Assembly (NCBI GenBank): GCA_040507035.1 | Contig: JBEVVR010000031.1 | Location: 124,001 to 188,000, forward strand | DNA length: 64,000 nt | Origin: Thiodiazotropha sp040507035 | GTDB taxonomy: Bacteria; Pseudomonadota; Gammaproteobacteria; Chromatiales; Chromatiaceae | Direction of reading: 5' to 3' | Shown here: one piece after another, positions 16,438-24,637 of the stretch | Numbering within the stretch: position 1 is the first letter of the stretch | Layout of the letters: every line of letters begins with the position of its first letter | The notes under the pieces: generated by a model | The model's input: only the letters and a program-made list of their open reading frames with translations | What the model was told of the DNA's origin: nothing | Databases searched by the model: none | Position numbers and translations under genes: made by a program

Positions 16438-17991
16438 ATGATAAAAGCGATGAATGAAAAAGATTGGAAACAGCGATACGAAGATCTGCTTCGCCAGCAT
16501 GAGAGCGAGGAAGAGGCGAACCGTGAACTGGAAGGGTTGCTGACTCGAACCATCATCCGCCTGACCCTTGCCGCCAATGGTCTCGATCCGCGCCTGGACC
16601 CCCATCTGAAGGGAGTCCGCGATGCCGTCAGGGGCGGCATCAACGATCAACTCAAAAGCAAACTCAACGCCCTCTCTGACGGTCTGCTCCACTTCTCCGA
16701 AGCAACCGGGGAGAGTGAAAGTGGTGTTGCGGATGAGCACGACAGGTTGCTCGCCAGCCTTCATTTAGGAAAAAAACAGGCCAAGGAGGCAGCGGGGCTG
16801 ATGCGCCAGCTCAGCGATGATCCGTCGCAGATGGATGATGATCAGTTTTCCCGCTTGATCGCTCTGTTGAGCCCCGAGCAACCTGCAAAAGGAAAAAGGG
16901 GGGGACTCTTCGATCGTCTCTTGGGTGGCTCTCAGGAGGAGAAGGAGAGCGGTCCGAAACCCAATGAGATTCTACTCAATCTGTTGGAACAGGCCTCCTG
17001 GCCCGGGCATTGGGGAGAGGAGGTCACTCGACTGAAACAGGGTCTGGGTCGGGAGGCGGCGGAGGATGCCTGGGCCGAGGTTCTGCATGACCTGCTGGAG
17101 CTCTCCGCCAAGTCCTATGGCCAGGTGCAGATGGAGATCAAGGAGGCGGAAGACTTCCTCGAGGAGTTGACCCAACGCCTACAGGATCTTGGCATACATC
17201 TTCAGACCGCCCATGATGGACGCAATGAGATTGCCGAGCATGGCCGCAATCTCTCACAGCAGGTGACCAGCCACGTCGGGGATCTGGGTGCCAGCGTCCA
17301 GGAGGCGACCGATCTCCAGCAACTGAAAAGCACGGTGCGTGAGCGCATCTCCCTGATCCAAAGCAATATTGATAGCTACCTTCAGCAAGAGCAGGAGTGG
17401 CACCAAAAGAGTGAGGCGAGCGAAAAAGAGCTCAAGCATCGGCTGGAAAAACTGGAGAAGGAGTCCAGCGAACTGCGCTCAAGAATGGTGGAAGCTCACC
17501 ATATGGCGCTGATCGATGCGGTGACGGGACTGCCCAACCGCCTGGCATACGAGGAGCGGGTTGAGCAGGAGTATGCACGCTGGAAGCGATTCGATGAGCC
17601 CCTCTGCATGCTGGTGTGGGATATCGATGATTTCAAGTCGATCAATGACCGCTTCGGTCATCAGGCCGGTGACAAGGCCTTGCGGGTGATTGCCAACAAC
17701 CTGCAGTCGAGGTTGAGGGTGACCGACTTTATCGCCCGATACGGCGGCGAGGAGTTTGTCTGCCTGCTCTGCGGTACCAAGGGTGATGAGGCCTTGAAAG
17801 TCGCCGATGAGATGCGTAAATCAGTGCAGACCAAGGGTTTTCACTCCGCCGGTAAGCCTGTCACGGTGACCATCTCCTGCGGGATTGCACCCTTTCAAAA
17901 CAACGAGTCCATCGATAATGTCTTTTCCAGGGCCGACAAGGCCCTCTATGAAGCGAAGAAGGCTGGCAAGAACCGTTGCCACCTGGGTTAG
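16438..17991 (+). CDS. Soluble diguanylate cyclase with long helical N-terminal region
   Basis: The 517-residue protein has a helical N-terminal region (about 1-350) with coiled-coil character near 320-355 and a C-terminal GGDEF domain. The signature is GGEEF at residues 436-440, with the inhibitory RVTD five residues before it, so it should make cyclic di-GMP under feedback control. No membrane segment was seen. The N-terminal half is the type found in several gammaproteobacterial cyclases of unknown input. A second in-frame ATG four codons later is an equally possible start, and neither has a strong ribosome-binding site. Confidence 0.9.
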   Translation: MIKAMNEKDWKQRYEDLLRQHESEEEANRELEGLLTRTIIRLTLAANGLDPRLDPHLKGVRDAVRGGINDQLKSKLNALSDGLLHFSEATGESESGVADEHDRLLASLHLGKKQAKEAAGLMRQLSDDPSQMDDDQFSRLIALLSPEQPAKGKRGGLFDRLLGGSQEEKESGPKPNEILLNLLEQASWPGHWGEEVTRLKQGLGREAAEDAWAEVLHDLLELSAKSYGQVQMEIKEAEDFLEELTQRLQDLGIHLQTAHDGRNEIAEHGRNLSQQVTSHVGDLGASVQEATDLQQLKSTVRERISLIQSNIDSYLQQEQEWHQKSEASEKELKHRLEKLEKESSELRSRMVEAHHMALIDAVTGLPNRLAYEERVEQEYARWKRFDEPLCMLVWDIDDFKSINDRFGHQAGDKALRVIANNLQSRLRVTDFIARYGGEEFVCLLCGTKGDEALKVADEMRKSVQTKGFHSAGKPVTVTISCGIAPFQNNESIDNVFSRADKALYEAKKAGKNRCHLG

Positions 17992-18002
17992 CCAGAACCT
18001 GC

Positions 18003-18578
18003 TCACTCCTGTTGATAGAAATAGACCCAGGTCTGCCCGTTGCTGCTCCGTTTCAGCGCTTCAAGCAGCGCGGGCGATGGAATCGCTTCCTGGGGAAAGA
18101 TGTTCTCCACGCATAGAAACAAGCGCCCGCAACCCGCACTCTGACGAAAATCATAGGTAACCGGGTCCTGGTGGTGACCGCAATGGGGGCAACTGGCCTT
18201 GCAGCGGTTTGTGGATGCCCGACAGGATTCGTAACTGGTCTTCCAGCTGATCAATCTTTTTCGACAGGCCTCGCATCGGGGCGGCTGGGTGTTTTTGCCC
18301 TGCAGCAGCTTGGGCTGGGGGTAGGGTCCGTCCAGTCGCAGATGGCAGAAGGGTTCTTCAGACCCATCCGGTTCTAACCGGATATAGGGCGAACAACCCA
18401 TGAAGGTTACCAACTGCATGAATCTGTCACCCAGCAGGTATCCCGGGGCTTGTTCCAGGGCTTTGTCGATGAAACCTATCTCATGCAAGCCGCTGAGGAG
18501 TGCGTCAGGACTATCTGGCAGCAGATAGGGATCCTCCGTTGTCAGTACCAGGCGACCGGGGTGTTGCGCCTGGTTCAT
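18003..18578 (-). CDS. Zinc-ribbon protein of unknown function, coupled to creA
   Basis: The 191-residue protein has two Cys pairs in the middle (CEACRKRL near residue 101 and CPHCGHH near residue 125) that look like a zinc ribbon, plus further cysteines. The N-terminal half resembles a small alpha/beta domain. I do not recognise an assigned function. Its start overlaps the stop of creA by four bases (ATGA), so the two are translationally coupled and perhaps functionally linked. Confidence 0.75.
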   Translation of the reverse strand: MNQAQHPGRLVLTTEDPYLLPDSPDALLSGLHEIGFIDKALEQAPGYLLGDRFMQLVTFMGCSPYIRLEPDGSEEPFCHLRLDGPYPQPKLLQGKNTQPPRCEACRKRLISWKTSYESCRASTNRCKASCPHCGHHQDPVTYDFRQSAGCGRLFLCVENIFPQEAIPSPALLEALKRSSNGQTWVYFYQQE

Positions 18579-19099
18579 TGGCCACTGGGGGCGGTTGGAG
18601 GCAGGCGGGAAGCGGGATTGTAAAGAGGGACTGCCGTGATGCTGTTTTTCGGCGAGCCATCCACCAGCTTGTCACTGTAGGTCATATAGACCAGGGTGTG
18701 GCGTTTGGTGTCATAGAATCTAACCACCTGCATGGTTTTAAAGAGGATCGATGTGCGCTGTTTGAATACCTCTTCACCGTCCCGCGACCTGTCCTGGATA
18801 TCCGCGGCGAGATCTACCGGTCCGGTCTGGCGGCAGGCGATGGAGGCATCGGAGGTATCCTCGGCTAACCCGATGGCACCGCCGACACCACCGGTCTTGG
18901 CGCGGCTCAGATAGCAGGTGACACCGGCAACAGCGGGATCGTCAAAGGCCTCGATGATGATTTTGTCATTGGGGCCGACGACGCGGAACTTGGTACTGAC
19001 CTGGCCCAGCTCTTCGCCCTGGAGGGGTGGAGGAATCGGGAGTGAAAACACCAGCAAAAAGGTGAGAAGTGAGGCTCTGGCTAGATCTGATCTGTTCAT
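18575..19099 (-). CDS. creA: CreA family protein
   Basis: The 174-residue exported protein has a signal peptide (about 1-28) and is strongly similar to E. coli CreA through FDDP..VTCYLSRAKTGG, GLAEDTSDASIAC and QVVRFYDTKRHTLVYM. The function is unsettled. It lacks the creBCD genes that neighbour it in E. coli and is instead coupled to a zinc-ribbon protein. Confidence 0.92.
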   Translation of the reverse strand: MNRSDLARASLLTFLLVFSLPIPPPLQGEELGQVSTKFRVVGPNDKIIIEAFDDPAVAGVTCYLSRAKTGGVGGAIGLAEDTSDASIACRQTGPVDLAADIQDRSRDGEEVFKQRTSILFKTMQVVRFYDTKRHTLVYMTYSDKLVDGSPKNSITAVPLYNPASRLPPTAPSGQ

Positions 19100-19190
19100 C
19101 TGATGAAGGCGAGATACCCGCCGGCTCTTATTTTATATGAAGAGCCATCTTAACCCTGAATGGCTAGCCGAGCGAGTCATTCAGGAATAG

Positions 19191-19237
19191 CGCCGTCATC
19201 GGGTATTCTGGATCCCGGTATGTGCCGGGATGACGGC
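19191..19237. repeat. Extragenic palindrome of the GTCATCCCGG type
   Basis: Outer arms CGCCGTCATC/GATGACGGCG enclose an inner CCCGG-TATGTG-CCGGG stem. A partial copy (TGCCGGGATGACGG) is at about 2548-2561. This is a common repeat type in gammaproteobacteria. Confidence 0.65.
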
Positions 19238-19390
19238 GGTTTTCGACCCAAGCGAACGCCACTCATCTGCCGTGGTGAAGTGATTGAACCAGGCAGACAA
19301 GCCCCGGGGGCATCTCTAAGAGCTGCCCCATGCTCTACTGCTTGAATTACACTTTGCCGCTGGAGCGCCTGGGCCCCAATCCTTGCATCC

Positions 19391-19780
19391 TTAGATGCAG
19401 CTGCGCCCCACCGGCTTTGTCAGCCCGGCGTAACGACAGGCCATCTTGGCACCGCCGGGGAACAGGTTCTCGATATAGCGTTTGGTCCAACGGCAATCGT
19501 TCTGATCCTTGCAGAGATTACGCGCCAGGATCGGGATCTCCGGTGCGATCTCGTACTCTTCATAGAAGCGATGCAGAAAGTCGATCAACAGCCAGTGTTC
19601 ATCGGTCAGTTTAACCCCATCTGCCTCAGCCAAGGCCTCTGTTACCGCCGGGCTCCAGTCACCGAAGTCGAGTAGATAACCTTCATCATCGATGGCGACC
19701 ATCCTGCCCTCTACTTCTATGGTCTTGCTAGCTTTGACCGCATCTTGCGGCTGTACTGCATCCTGGTGTTCGAGTCTCAT
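19391..19780 (-). CDS. DsrC/TusE-family sulfur carrier-like protein with shifted C-terminal cysteines
   Basis: The 129-residue protein has the family blocks IEVEG...DDEGYLLDFGDW, LTDEHWLLIDFLHRFYEEY and NLFPGGAKMACRYAGLTKPVG. DsrC carries persulfide or trisulfide on two C-terminal cysteines spaced C-X10-C. Here the cysteines are C115 and C128, spaced C-X12-C because of two extra residues (RS) before the end. Two more cysteines (C90, C96) sit in the variable loop. AAGGAGG five bases before the ATG at 19780 fixes the start, although an ATG ten codons earlier is in frame. Two FNR-type boxes lie upstream. A role as a sulfur relay or redox regulator is inferred. Confidence 0.85.
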   Translation of the reverse strand: MRLEHQDAVQPQDAVKASKTIEVEGRMVAIDDEGYLLDFGDWSPAVTEALAEADGVKLTDEHWLLIDFLHRFYEEYEIAPEIPILARNLCKDQNDCRWTKRYIENLFPGGAKMACRYAGLTKPVGRSCI

Positions 19781-19868
19781 GACGGCCTCCTTGGTTATTT
19801 GAGTGGTCATTTTTTTATGCTTGTCTCTTAAAAATAGCAGGATAAATCAGCGGTTTTTTGAATTGGGA

Positions 19869-19882
19869 TTGATACATGTCAA
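19869..19882. promoter_or_regulatory. FNR/Anr-type box, near-consensus
   Basis: TTGAT-ACAT-GTCAA differs from the TTGAT-N4-ATCAA consensus at one base. Its centre is about 95 bases before the DsrC-like start codon. Confidence 0.55.
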
Positions 19883-19913
19883 CTCTTTAATACTTAAGAG
19901 ATATTGAATATAG

Positions 19914-19927
19914 TTGATCTCTATCAA
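19914..19927. promoter_or_regulatory. FNR/Anr-type box, perfect consensus
   Basis: TTGAT-CTCT-ATCAA is a perfect match to the palindromic FNR consensus. It lies in the divergent region between the DsrC-like gene and the sugar phosphorylase, 45 bases from the first box, and could serve either gene. Confidence 0.65.
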
Positions 19928-20042
19928 TGTCAGGAAATAAATCAATTTTGGTTAGTGGTCGCTCAACCCTCAAGCTATCTCGTGCAGTGTTGAAGGGTTC
20001 TTTATTGCTCCACCAATCATCCGCTTATAAGGGGATGTTCCC

Positions 20043-21776
20043 ATCGACGATCTCGACAAACGCCTGCAGGGTCATCTTCGGCTGCTCTATGGTGAGTTCA
20101 GGGCCGAAGAGCTGCTACCCCGAGTCCATGAGCTGATAAAACGCCATATCGAGTTGCGTCAGGGGCAGCGCTGGAGTCTACCGCGCTGGAGTGAGAATGA
20201 CTGCGTCCTTATAACCTATGGGGATAATGTGCAATTTCCTGGCATGACCCCGCTAGCCGGCTTGAACTCCTTTCTCGACAGGCGTCTGGATGGTGTCTTC
20301 AGCATGATCCATATCCTGCCCTTTTTCCCTTTCAGCTCCGATGACGGATTTTCGGTGTCAGACTTCAGATCGGTCAATCAACAACTGGGTGATTGGGATG
20401 ATATAGAGGCCCTTGCCGAGGGCAGGTCGCTGATGTTCGATCTGGTATTGAACCATATATCCCGCGAACATCTATGGTTCGTCAACTTTGTACACGACGA
20501 GGCACCGGGACGGGATTATGTGCTGGAAGTCGATCCCAATGAGAATCTCACCATGGTGGTCCGTCCCCGCAATTCACCGTTGTTGAGCCGGGTGCGTACT
20601 CCCCGGGGGATCAAGCATGTATGGGCGACTTTCAGTAACGATCAGATCGATCTCAACTATGCCAATCCCGATGTGTTGCTGGAATTCATCGATGTCCTTC
20701 TGGAATACATCAGACATGGTGCCAGAGCGATACGTCTCGATGCGGTGGCGTTTCTCTGGAAAGAGATCGGCACAAGCTGTATCCATCTGCCCCAGACTCA
20801 TGAAGTGGTGAAGCTGTTTCGTACCCTGGTGGAACTCCTCGAGCCGGGGGCCATCCTGCTTACCGAGACCAATGTGCCCCACGCGGAGAATATCAGCTAT
20901 TTCAGCAATGGCGATGAAGCGAATATGGTCTATCAGTTCAGTCTACCGCCGCTGATTCTGCACGCCATTCATCAGCAGACAACCAAGCACCTGGTGCCCT
21001 GGGTAGAGTCCCTGCAGAGCGAGGCGGTGCCCGAAGGTTGTACCTATCTCAATTTTACCGCTTCCCATGACGGTGTCGGCCTGCGTCCCCTGGAGGGTTT
21101 GCTGCCGGATGATGAGATCAACCGCTTCCTGGATGAGATGCGTAAGCTCGGCGGCTATGTCTCGATGCGGGCCACCACCGATGGCACGGATCGACCCTAT
21201 GAGTTGAATATCAGCTATTTCGATGCCTTTCGTTCCACCCAGGAGGGTGAGGATCATTGGCACATTCCCCGCTTCATGCTTTCGCAAACCCTACCACTCT
21301 CCATGCGGGGTATTCCCGCGGTCTATTTCAACGCCCTGGCTGCCACCGCAAACGATCCGCTGGGAGTGGAGAGAACCGGTATGACCCGCGCCATCAACCG
21401 CCGTAAATGGGATGGTTCGGAACTGGAGAGGCTGATCGACAATCCCCTCTCCGACACGGGAAAGGTGTTTCCTGAGTTTATTCGGCGCCTGCGGCTGCGC
21501 CGGGGCATCAAGGCGTTCCACCCCGATGCCCCGCAACAACTGCTGGATCTACAGGATGGGGTCTTCGGCCTGGAGCGCAGCAGTCTGGATGGCCGTGAGC
21601 GGTTGCTGGCGATCCATAACCTGACCGCGGATACCCTGACAGTCAGCCTTCCAAGTCTGCTCGATGGAAACATCAGGTGGTACGACGCCTTGCAGCAGAC
21701 CGTACCCGATATCACTATAGAGGGGTTGAGACTGAGGCCCTATCAGGTGGTGTGGCTACTGCAATTGAAAAGCTGA
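20043..21776 (+). CDS. GH13 sugar phosphorylase, probably glucosylglycerate phosphorylase
   Basis: This is a GH13_18 (sucrose phosphorylase-like) enzyme. The regions FDLVLNH, IRLDAVAF (nucleophile Asp), LLTETNVPH (acid/base Glu) and ASHDGVGL are intact. Opposite it lie genes for glucosyl-3-phosphoglycerate synthase and phosphatase, so glucosylglycerate is the likely substrate, giving glucose 1-phosphate and glycerate. The conserved N-terminus (DDLDKRLQGHLRLLYGEF) is present in frame but has no ATG, GTG or TTG. An ATC at 20043, eight bases after AAGGGG, sits where the start is expected. The first normal start, TTG at 20154, would remove about 37 conserved residues. Confidence 0.85.
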   Translation: MDDLDKRLQGHLRLLYGEFRAEELLPRVHELIKRHIELRQGQRWSLPRWSENDCVLITYGDNVQFPGMTPLAGLNSFLDRRLDGVFSMIHILPFFPFSSDDGFSVSDFRSVNQQLGDWDDIEALAEGRSLMFDLVLNHISREHLWFVNFVHDEAPGRDYVLEVDPNENLTMVVRPRNSPLLSRVRTPRGIKHVWATFSNDQIDLNYANPDVLLEFIDVLLEYIRHGARAIRLDAVAFLWKEIGTSCIHLPQTHEVVKLFRTLVELLEPGAILLTETNVPHAENISYFSNGDEANMVYQFSLPPLILHAIHQQTTKHLVPWVESLQSEAVPEGCTYLNFTASHDGVGLRPLEGLLPDDEINRFLDEMRKLGGYVSMRATTDGTDRPYELNISYFDAFRSTQEGEDHWHIPRFMLSQTLPLSMRGIPAVYFNALAATANDPLGVERTGMTRAINRRKWDGSELERLIDNPLSDTGKVFPEFIRRLRLRRGIKAFHPDAPQQLLDLQDGVFGLERSSLDGRERLLAIHNLTADTLTVSLPSLLDGNIRWYDALQQTVPDITIEGLRLRPYQVVWLLQLKS

Positions 21777-22151
21777 AGCTTTATGCGTTTTTGTGCTGAG
21801 CTTTTGAGCTGGGATGTTTGTTGCGCTCATGGGTTTAATATCCCCCCTCTCCCTGGCCCTCACCCGCGAGGGGAGAGGGGACGTGCTTGGCGAGTGCATC
21901 ACGAGCTTCTCCTCAGGTAGAAGTGCCAAACTTTCTGTTTGTCCCTTTACCTGATCTGTGCATTCCCTCTCCCCTCGCGGGAGAGGGCCAGGGAGAGGGG
22001 GAACTAATAACCAGTGAGCAACGCGAACTCATCACACTCAAAAGTGTTGTTCACTACAGCTTCTTTGGCTGTGTGTCGCAGCTAGTCAAGAAACTTAAAA
22101 AAACTCCAAAAAGTCGGTTATGGACGGTTGTGTTAGCTTGGACAATCAAGG
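21777..22151. other. Intergenic between convergent genes, holds a repeat element
   Basis: Apart from the paired inverted-repeat element at 21841-22003 nothing is seen. The element probably separates the convergent transcripts. Confidence 0.6.
21841..22003. repeat. Paired inverted-repeat (REPIN-like) element, copy B
   Basis: Arms at 21841-21881 and 21964-22003 match those of copy A (4849-5009) almost base for base, while the 82-base spacer is only partly alike (shared short blocks such as AGTGCATC and CTGATC). Total length (163) matches copy A (161). Confidence 0.8.
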
Positions 22152-23366
22152 TTAATTCTGACTATCTGCCTCTACAGCTCGGAAAAGTCGTTCGTTGAAA
22201 TCGGGCATGGCGGAGAGTATCCGTTTCCAGTTGGGTATGAACGGGGCTTCCAACGGGTTGTCGAGAAAGGCCTGGCCCGCCTCCACAATGCTCTGTTGGA
22301 ATACCTCAATGGCCTCCTCTTCGGCGTGACGGTTGAATGAGAGATTGTTGATCGTCGCGTCATGGTAGTACATCTCCACCATATCCAGGGCCTTTCGCAG
22401 ATAGGCCGCCTTGAGGCTGCGGAAGAAGGCTTGATTCATCTGAATGCCTTCAGTGGCCAGCTTGCGGTAGAAGGATTTGGCGATATCCCGGCTCATCTTC
22501 GCCAGGCCCCCTTCACGGTCCTCGGCCGACAGGTCCTGGTGTTTGTGGTCGTATTGGTCCGCGATGTCGACCTGGCAGATCTGGTGTCTCGATATGTTGC
22601 GATAGACTTCGGACAGCAGTCCCACCTCGAGGCCCCAATCGCTGGGGATGCGCACCTGGGATGCCAAATCCATGCTCATGGCGAACTCACCGGATAGGGG
22701 ATAGCGAAAGCTATCCATGAATTCCAGATACTCCAGGGAGCCCACCATCATGCGCAGTGCCCTGATCAGCGGGGTGACGAAGAGTCGGGTTACCCGGCCG
22801 CCGAGTTTGTTCAGATTGACCCGGGCGTAGTAGCCCTTGGCATATTCAAAGCTGGAGTTGGGATGCACCAGTGGGTAGAAGAGTCTGGCCGGAAGATCCC
22901 GCTCATAGGTAAGGATATCGCAATCGTGCAGTCCCACTGCGGTCAGTTCCTCGATGGCCAGGGCATAGCCGAGGCAATACCAGACGTTGCGACCCTTTCC
23001 CGGCTCCGGTGGTGAGAGATCCCGTTCCCGCAGTTCATCATCGAGGCTGCGCAGACGCGGTCCATCCTGCCACAACAGATGAGTGCGTTGTGGCAGTCTG
23101 GAGAAAAATTCCTGGGCGTGCCTGAAATCCGCTTCATCGGCGCGATCGAGGCCGATAATGATATGCGAGATGTATTGCGCATGCTGCAGCTCATCCAGGA
23201 TCTTTGACAGGGCGGGACCGGAGAGTTCGGAGTAGAGGCTGGGCAGGATCAGTCCGATGGGATGTTTCTCCACATATTCCGCGAGCTCACTCTCCATCTC
23301 ATCGAGGGGTCGACTGGTGAGACGGTGCAGTGTGGTAATCTCACCGTTCTGATAAAAATCCGCCAT
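22152..23366 (-). CDS. gpgS: Glucosyl-3-phosphoglycerate synthase (GpgS-type glycosyltransferase)
   Basis: The 404-residue GT-A-type glycosyltransferase matches the GpgS group: an N-terminal nucleotide-sugar domain (IGLILPSLYSEL, SHIIIGLDRA), GKGRNVWYCLGYA, the metal-site region HDCDILTYERDLP, and WGLEVGLLSEVYR in the acceptor domain. It transfers glucose from NDP-glucose to 3-phosphoglycerate, the first step to the compatible solute glucosylglycerate. It begins two bases after the stop of the phosphatase gene, so the two form an operon. A mannosyl donor cannot be excluded from sequence alone. Confidence 0.85.
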   Translation of the reverse strand: MADFYQNGEITTLHRLTSRPLDEMESELAEYVEKHPIGLILPSLYSELSGPALSKILDELQHAQYISHIIIGLDRADEADFRHAQEFFSRLPQRTHLLWQDGPRLRSLDDELRERDLSPPEPGKGRNVWYCLGYALAIEELTAVGLHDCDILTYERDLPARLFYPLVHPNSSFEYAKGYYARVNLNKLGGRVTRLFVTPLIRALRMMVGSLEYLEFMDSFRYPLSGEFAMSMDLASQVRIPSDWGLEVGLLSEVYRNISRHQICQVDIADQYDHKHQDLSAEDREGGLAKMSRDIAKSFYRKLATEGIQMNQAFFRSLKAAYLRKALDMVEMYYHDATINNLSFNRHAEEEAIEVFQQSIVEAGQAFLDNPLEAPFIPNWKRILSAMPDFNERLFRAVEADSQN

Positions 23367-23368
23367 AT

Positions 23369-24148
23369 TCAGGCCTCATATTGTTGTAATAACTTGTGCA
23401 CAGCCTGGTTCCAACCCGCGGGTCCCGGCAGATCGGTGATTATGGCATCGGGCCGCTGTTCAAGAGCGATATGTGTGCCATCGTGTTTTCGTACGATGAT
23501 TGGAATATCCACCGCCAGCAGCATCTCCTGGTCGTTGTCGCTGTCACCCAGAGCAATGGTTGTGGTGACCGGGTAGCCGTTTCTCTTCAGGTGCTCCGTA
23601 ACATAGCGTAGCGCCTTGCCTTTGTCCGTGTCTCCCAAGAGGTGATGAAAGCGTCCACCCGTGAGTAGCCTTAAGCCGGCAGCGGCCACATCCAGACGGA
23701 ATTGACTCAGTCCGGCTGATTCGCCCTGCCAGAGAAATGGTTCGGAACCAAGCCGGCTTTTTGCCCGTGCTGCCATCTGCCTATCCAGGCCGGTGTGTTC
23801 CATGACCTCTTCCAGTGTCATGTCACCGAATCCAAGTGTATCGTAGTCTGGATTGGTCCGGCTATCGACAAGAAAGTCGCGGATCTGCAGATAACCGGGT
23901 GGAGCGATCTGAGGCTCCTCCCCGGGATAGATGATTACTGCCCCGTTCTCGCCGATTATCGGACCCTCGAGTCCAAGCAGCTTCATAACAGCGACAAGTT
24001 CAGCCTGCGTCTTGCTGGAAACAGGAATAACCGGAATTTGAAGATGTTTCAGTCTCTCCAACGCGGGGAGGGCATCCCGATGGTCGTAGCTATGGTGATC
24101 CAACAGCGTGCCGTCTAGGTCTGTGAAAATTAGCAATCCCGTTGTCAT
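23369..24148 (-). CDS. HAD phosphatase of the mannosyl/glucosyl-3-phosphoglycerate phosphatase type
   Basis: The 259-residue HAD-superfamily protein has motif I FTDLDGTLLD (Asp nucleophile), motif II VSSKTQ, GENGAVI and motif IV ALGDSDND, the layout of MpgP/YedP-like cap C2B phosphatases. Next to gpgS it should remove the phosphate from glucosyl-3-phosphoglycerate and release glucosylglycerate. It is the first gene of the two-gene operon. Confidence 0.88.
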   Translation of the reverse strand: MTTGLLIFTDLDGTLLDHHSYDHRDALPALERLKHLQIPVIPVSSKTQAELVAVMKLLGLEGPIIGENGAVIIYPGEEPQIAPPGYLQIRDFLVDSRTNPDYDTLGFGDMTLEEVMEHTGLDRQMAARAKSRLGSEPFLWQGESAGLSQFRLDVAAAGLRLLTGGRFHHLLGDTDKGKALRYVTEHLKRNGYPVTTTIALGDSDNDQEMLLAVDIPIIVRKHDGTHIALEQRPDAIITDLPGPAGWNQAVHKLLQQYEA

Positions 24149-24637
24149 TGTTGGTCATTCTATATTACAAAATTGCCTTATATCCTTATGTTCATTGGAG
24201 ATCCCTCTTCTCTATGATTGGCATTAGCATACCTTGAGATTCGTCCATATTATTGATCTGGGGCAATTGACTGGCTATTCATTTTGACCTGAAAAAGGAA
24301 TCTTATCCTGGTTCAGCGCTATTCTTAGCCGCAGAATAGTCTTTCCCAGTGTCAACTCCAGGTGGAGTTTGGCAGAAGTAAAATCCTCTTCATCATTGGG
24401 AGGTGCCATTCAGCGTTGCCGCGGGATGGGCTATGATTGCAGCGGTTGATTTTGGAACCAGCCAGGGAACAGAGCAGAATAAACCCTTGCAACCAAAGCT
24501 ACTCTGGAGTGAGTTGCGGATATATCCTGGTCAAAATAGTGATGCTATGGAACTCGACGGCCAAACATGTTTTCAAACCATACCAAGCCTTTTGCTAAAC
24601 AGGTTACCCGCAGAATCAATGTGTGAATAGAGGTCTC
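24149..24637. other. Intergenic, nothing firm
   Basis: No convincing gene or hairpin. A short open frame at 24403-24630 has no ribosome-binding site and overlaps the next gene. Promoter sequences for the divergent glucosylglycerate operon and the efflux pair should lie here, but no clear boxes stand out. Confidence 0.4.

Noticed and set aside
19927..20136. 69-codon open frame before the phosphorylase
   Set aside because: It begins within the FNR box and runs out of frame through the conserved phosphorylase N-terminus.
24403..24630. 75-codon open frame before the RND adaptor
   Set aside because: There is no ribosome site, it overlaps the adaptor start and its product resembles nothing known to me.
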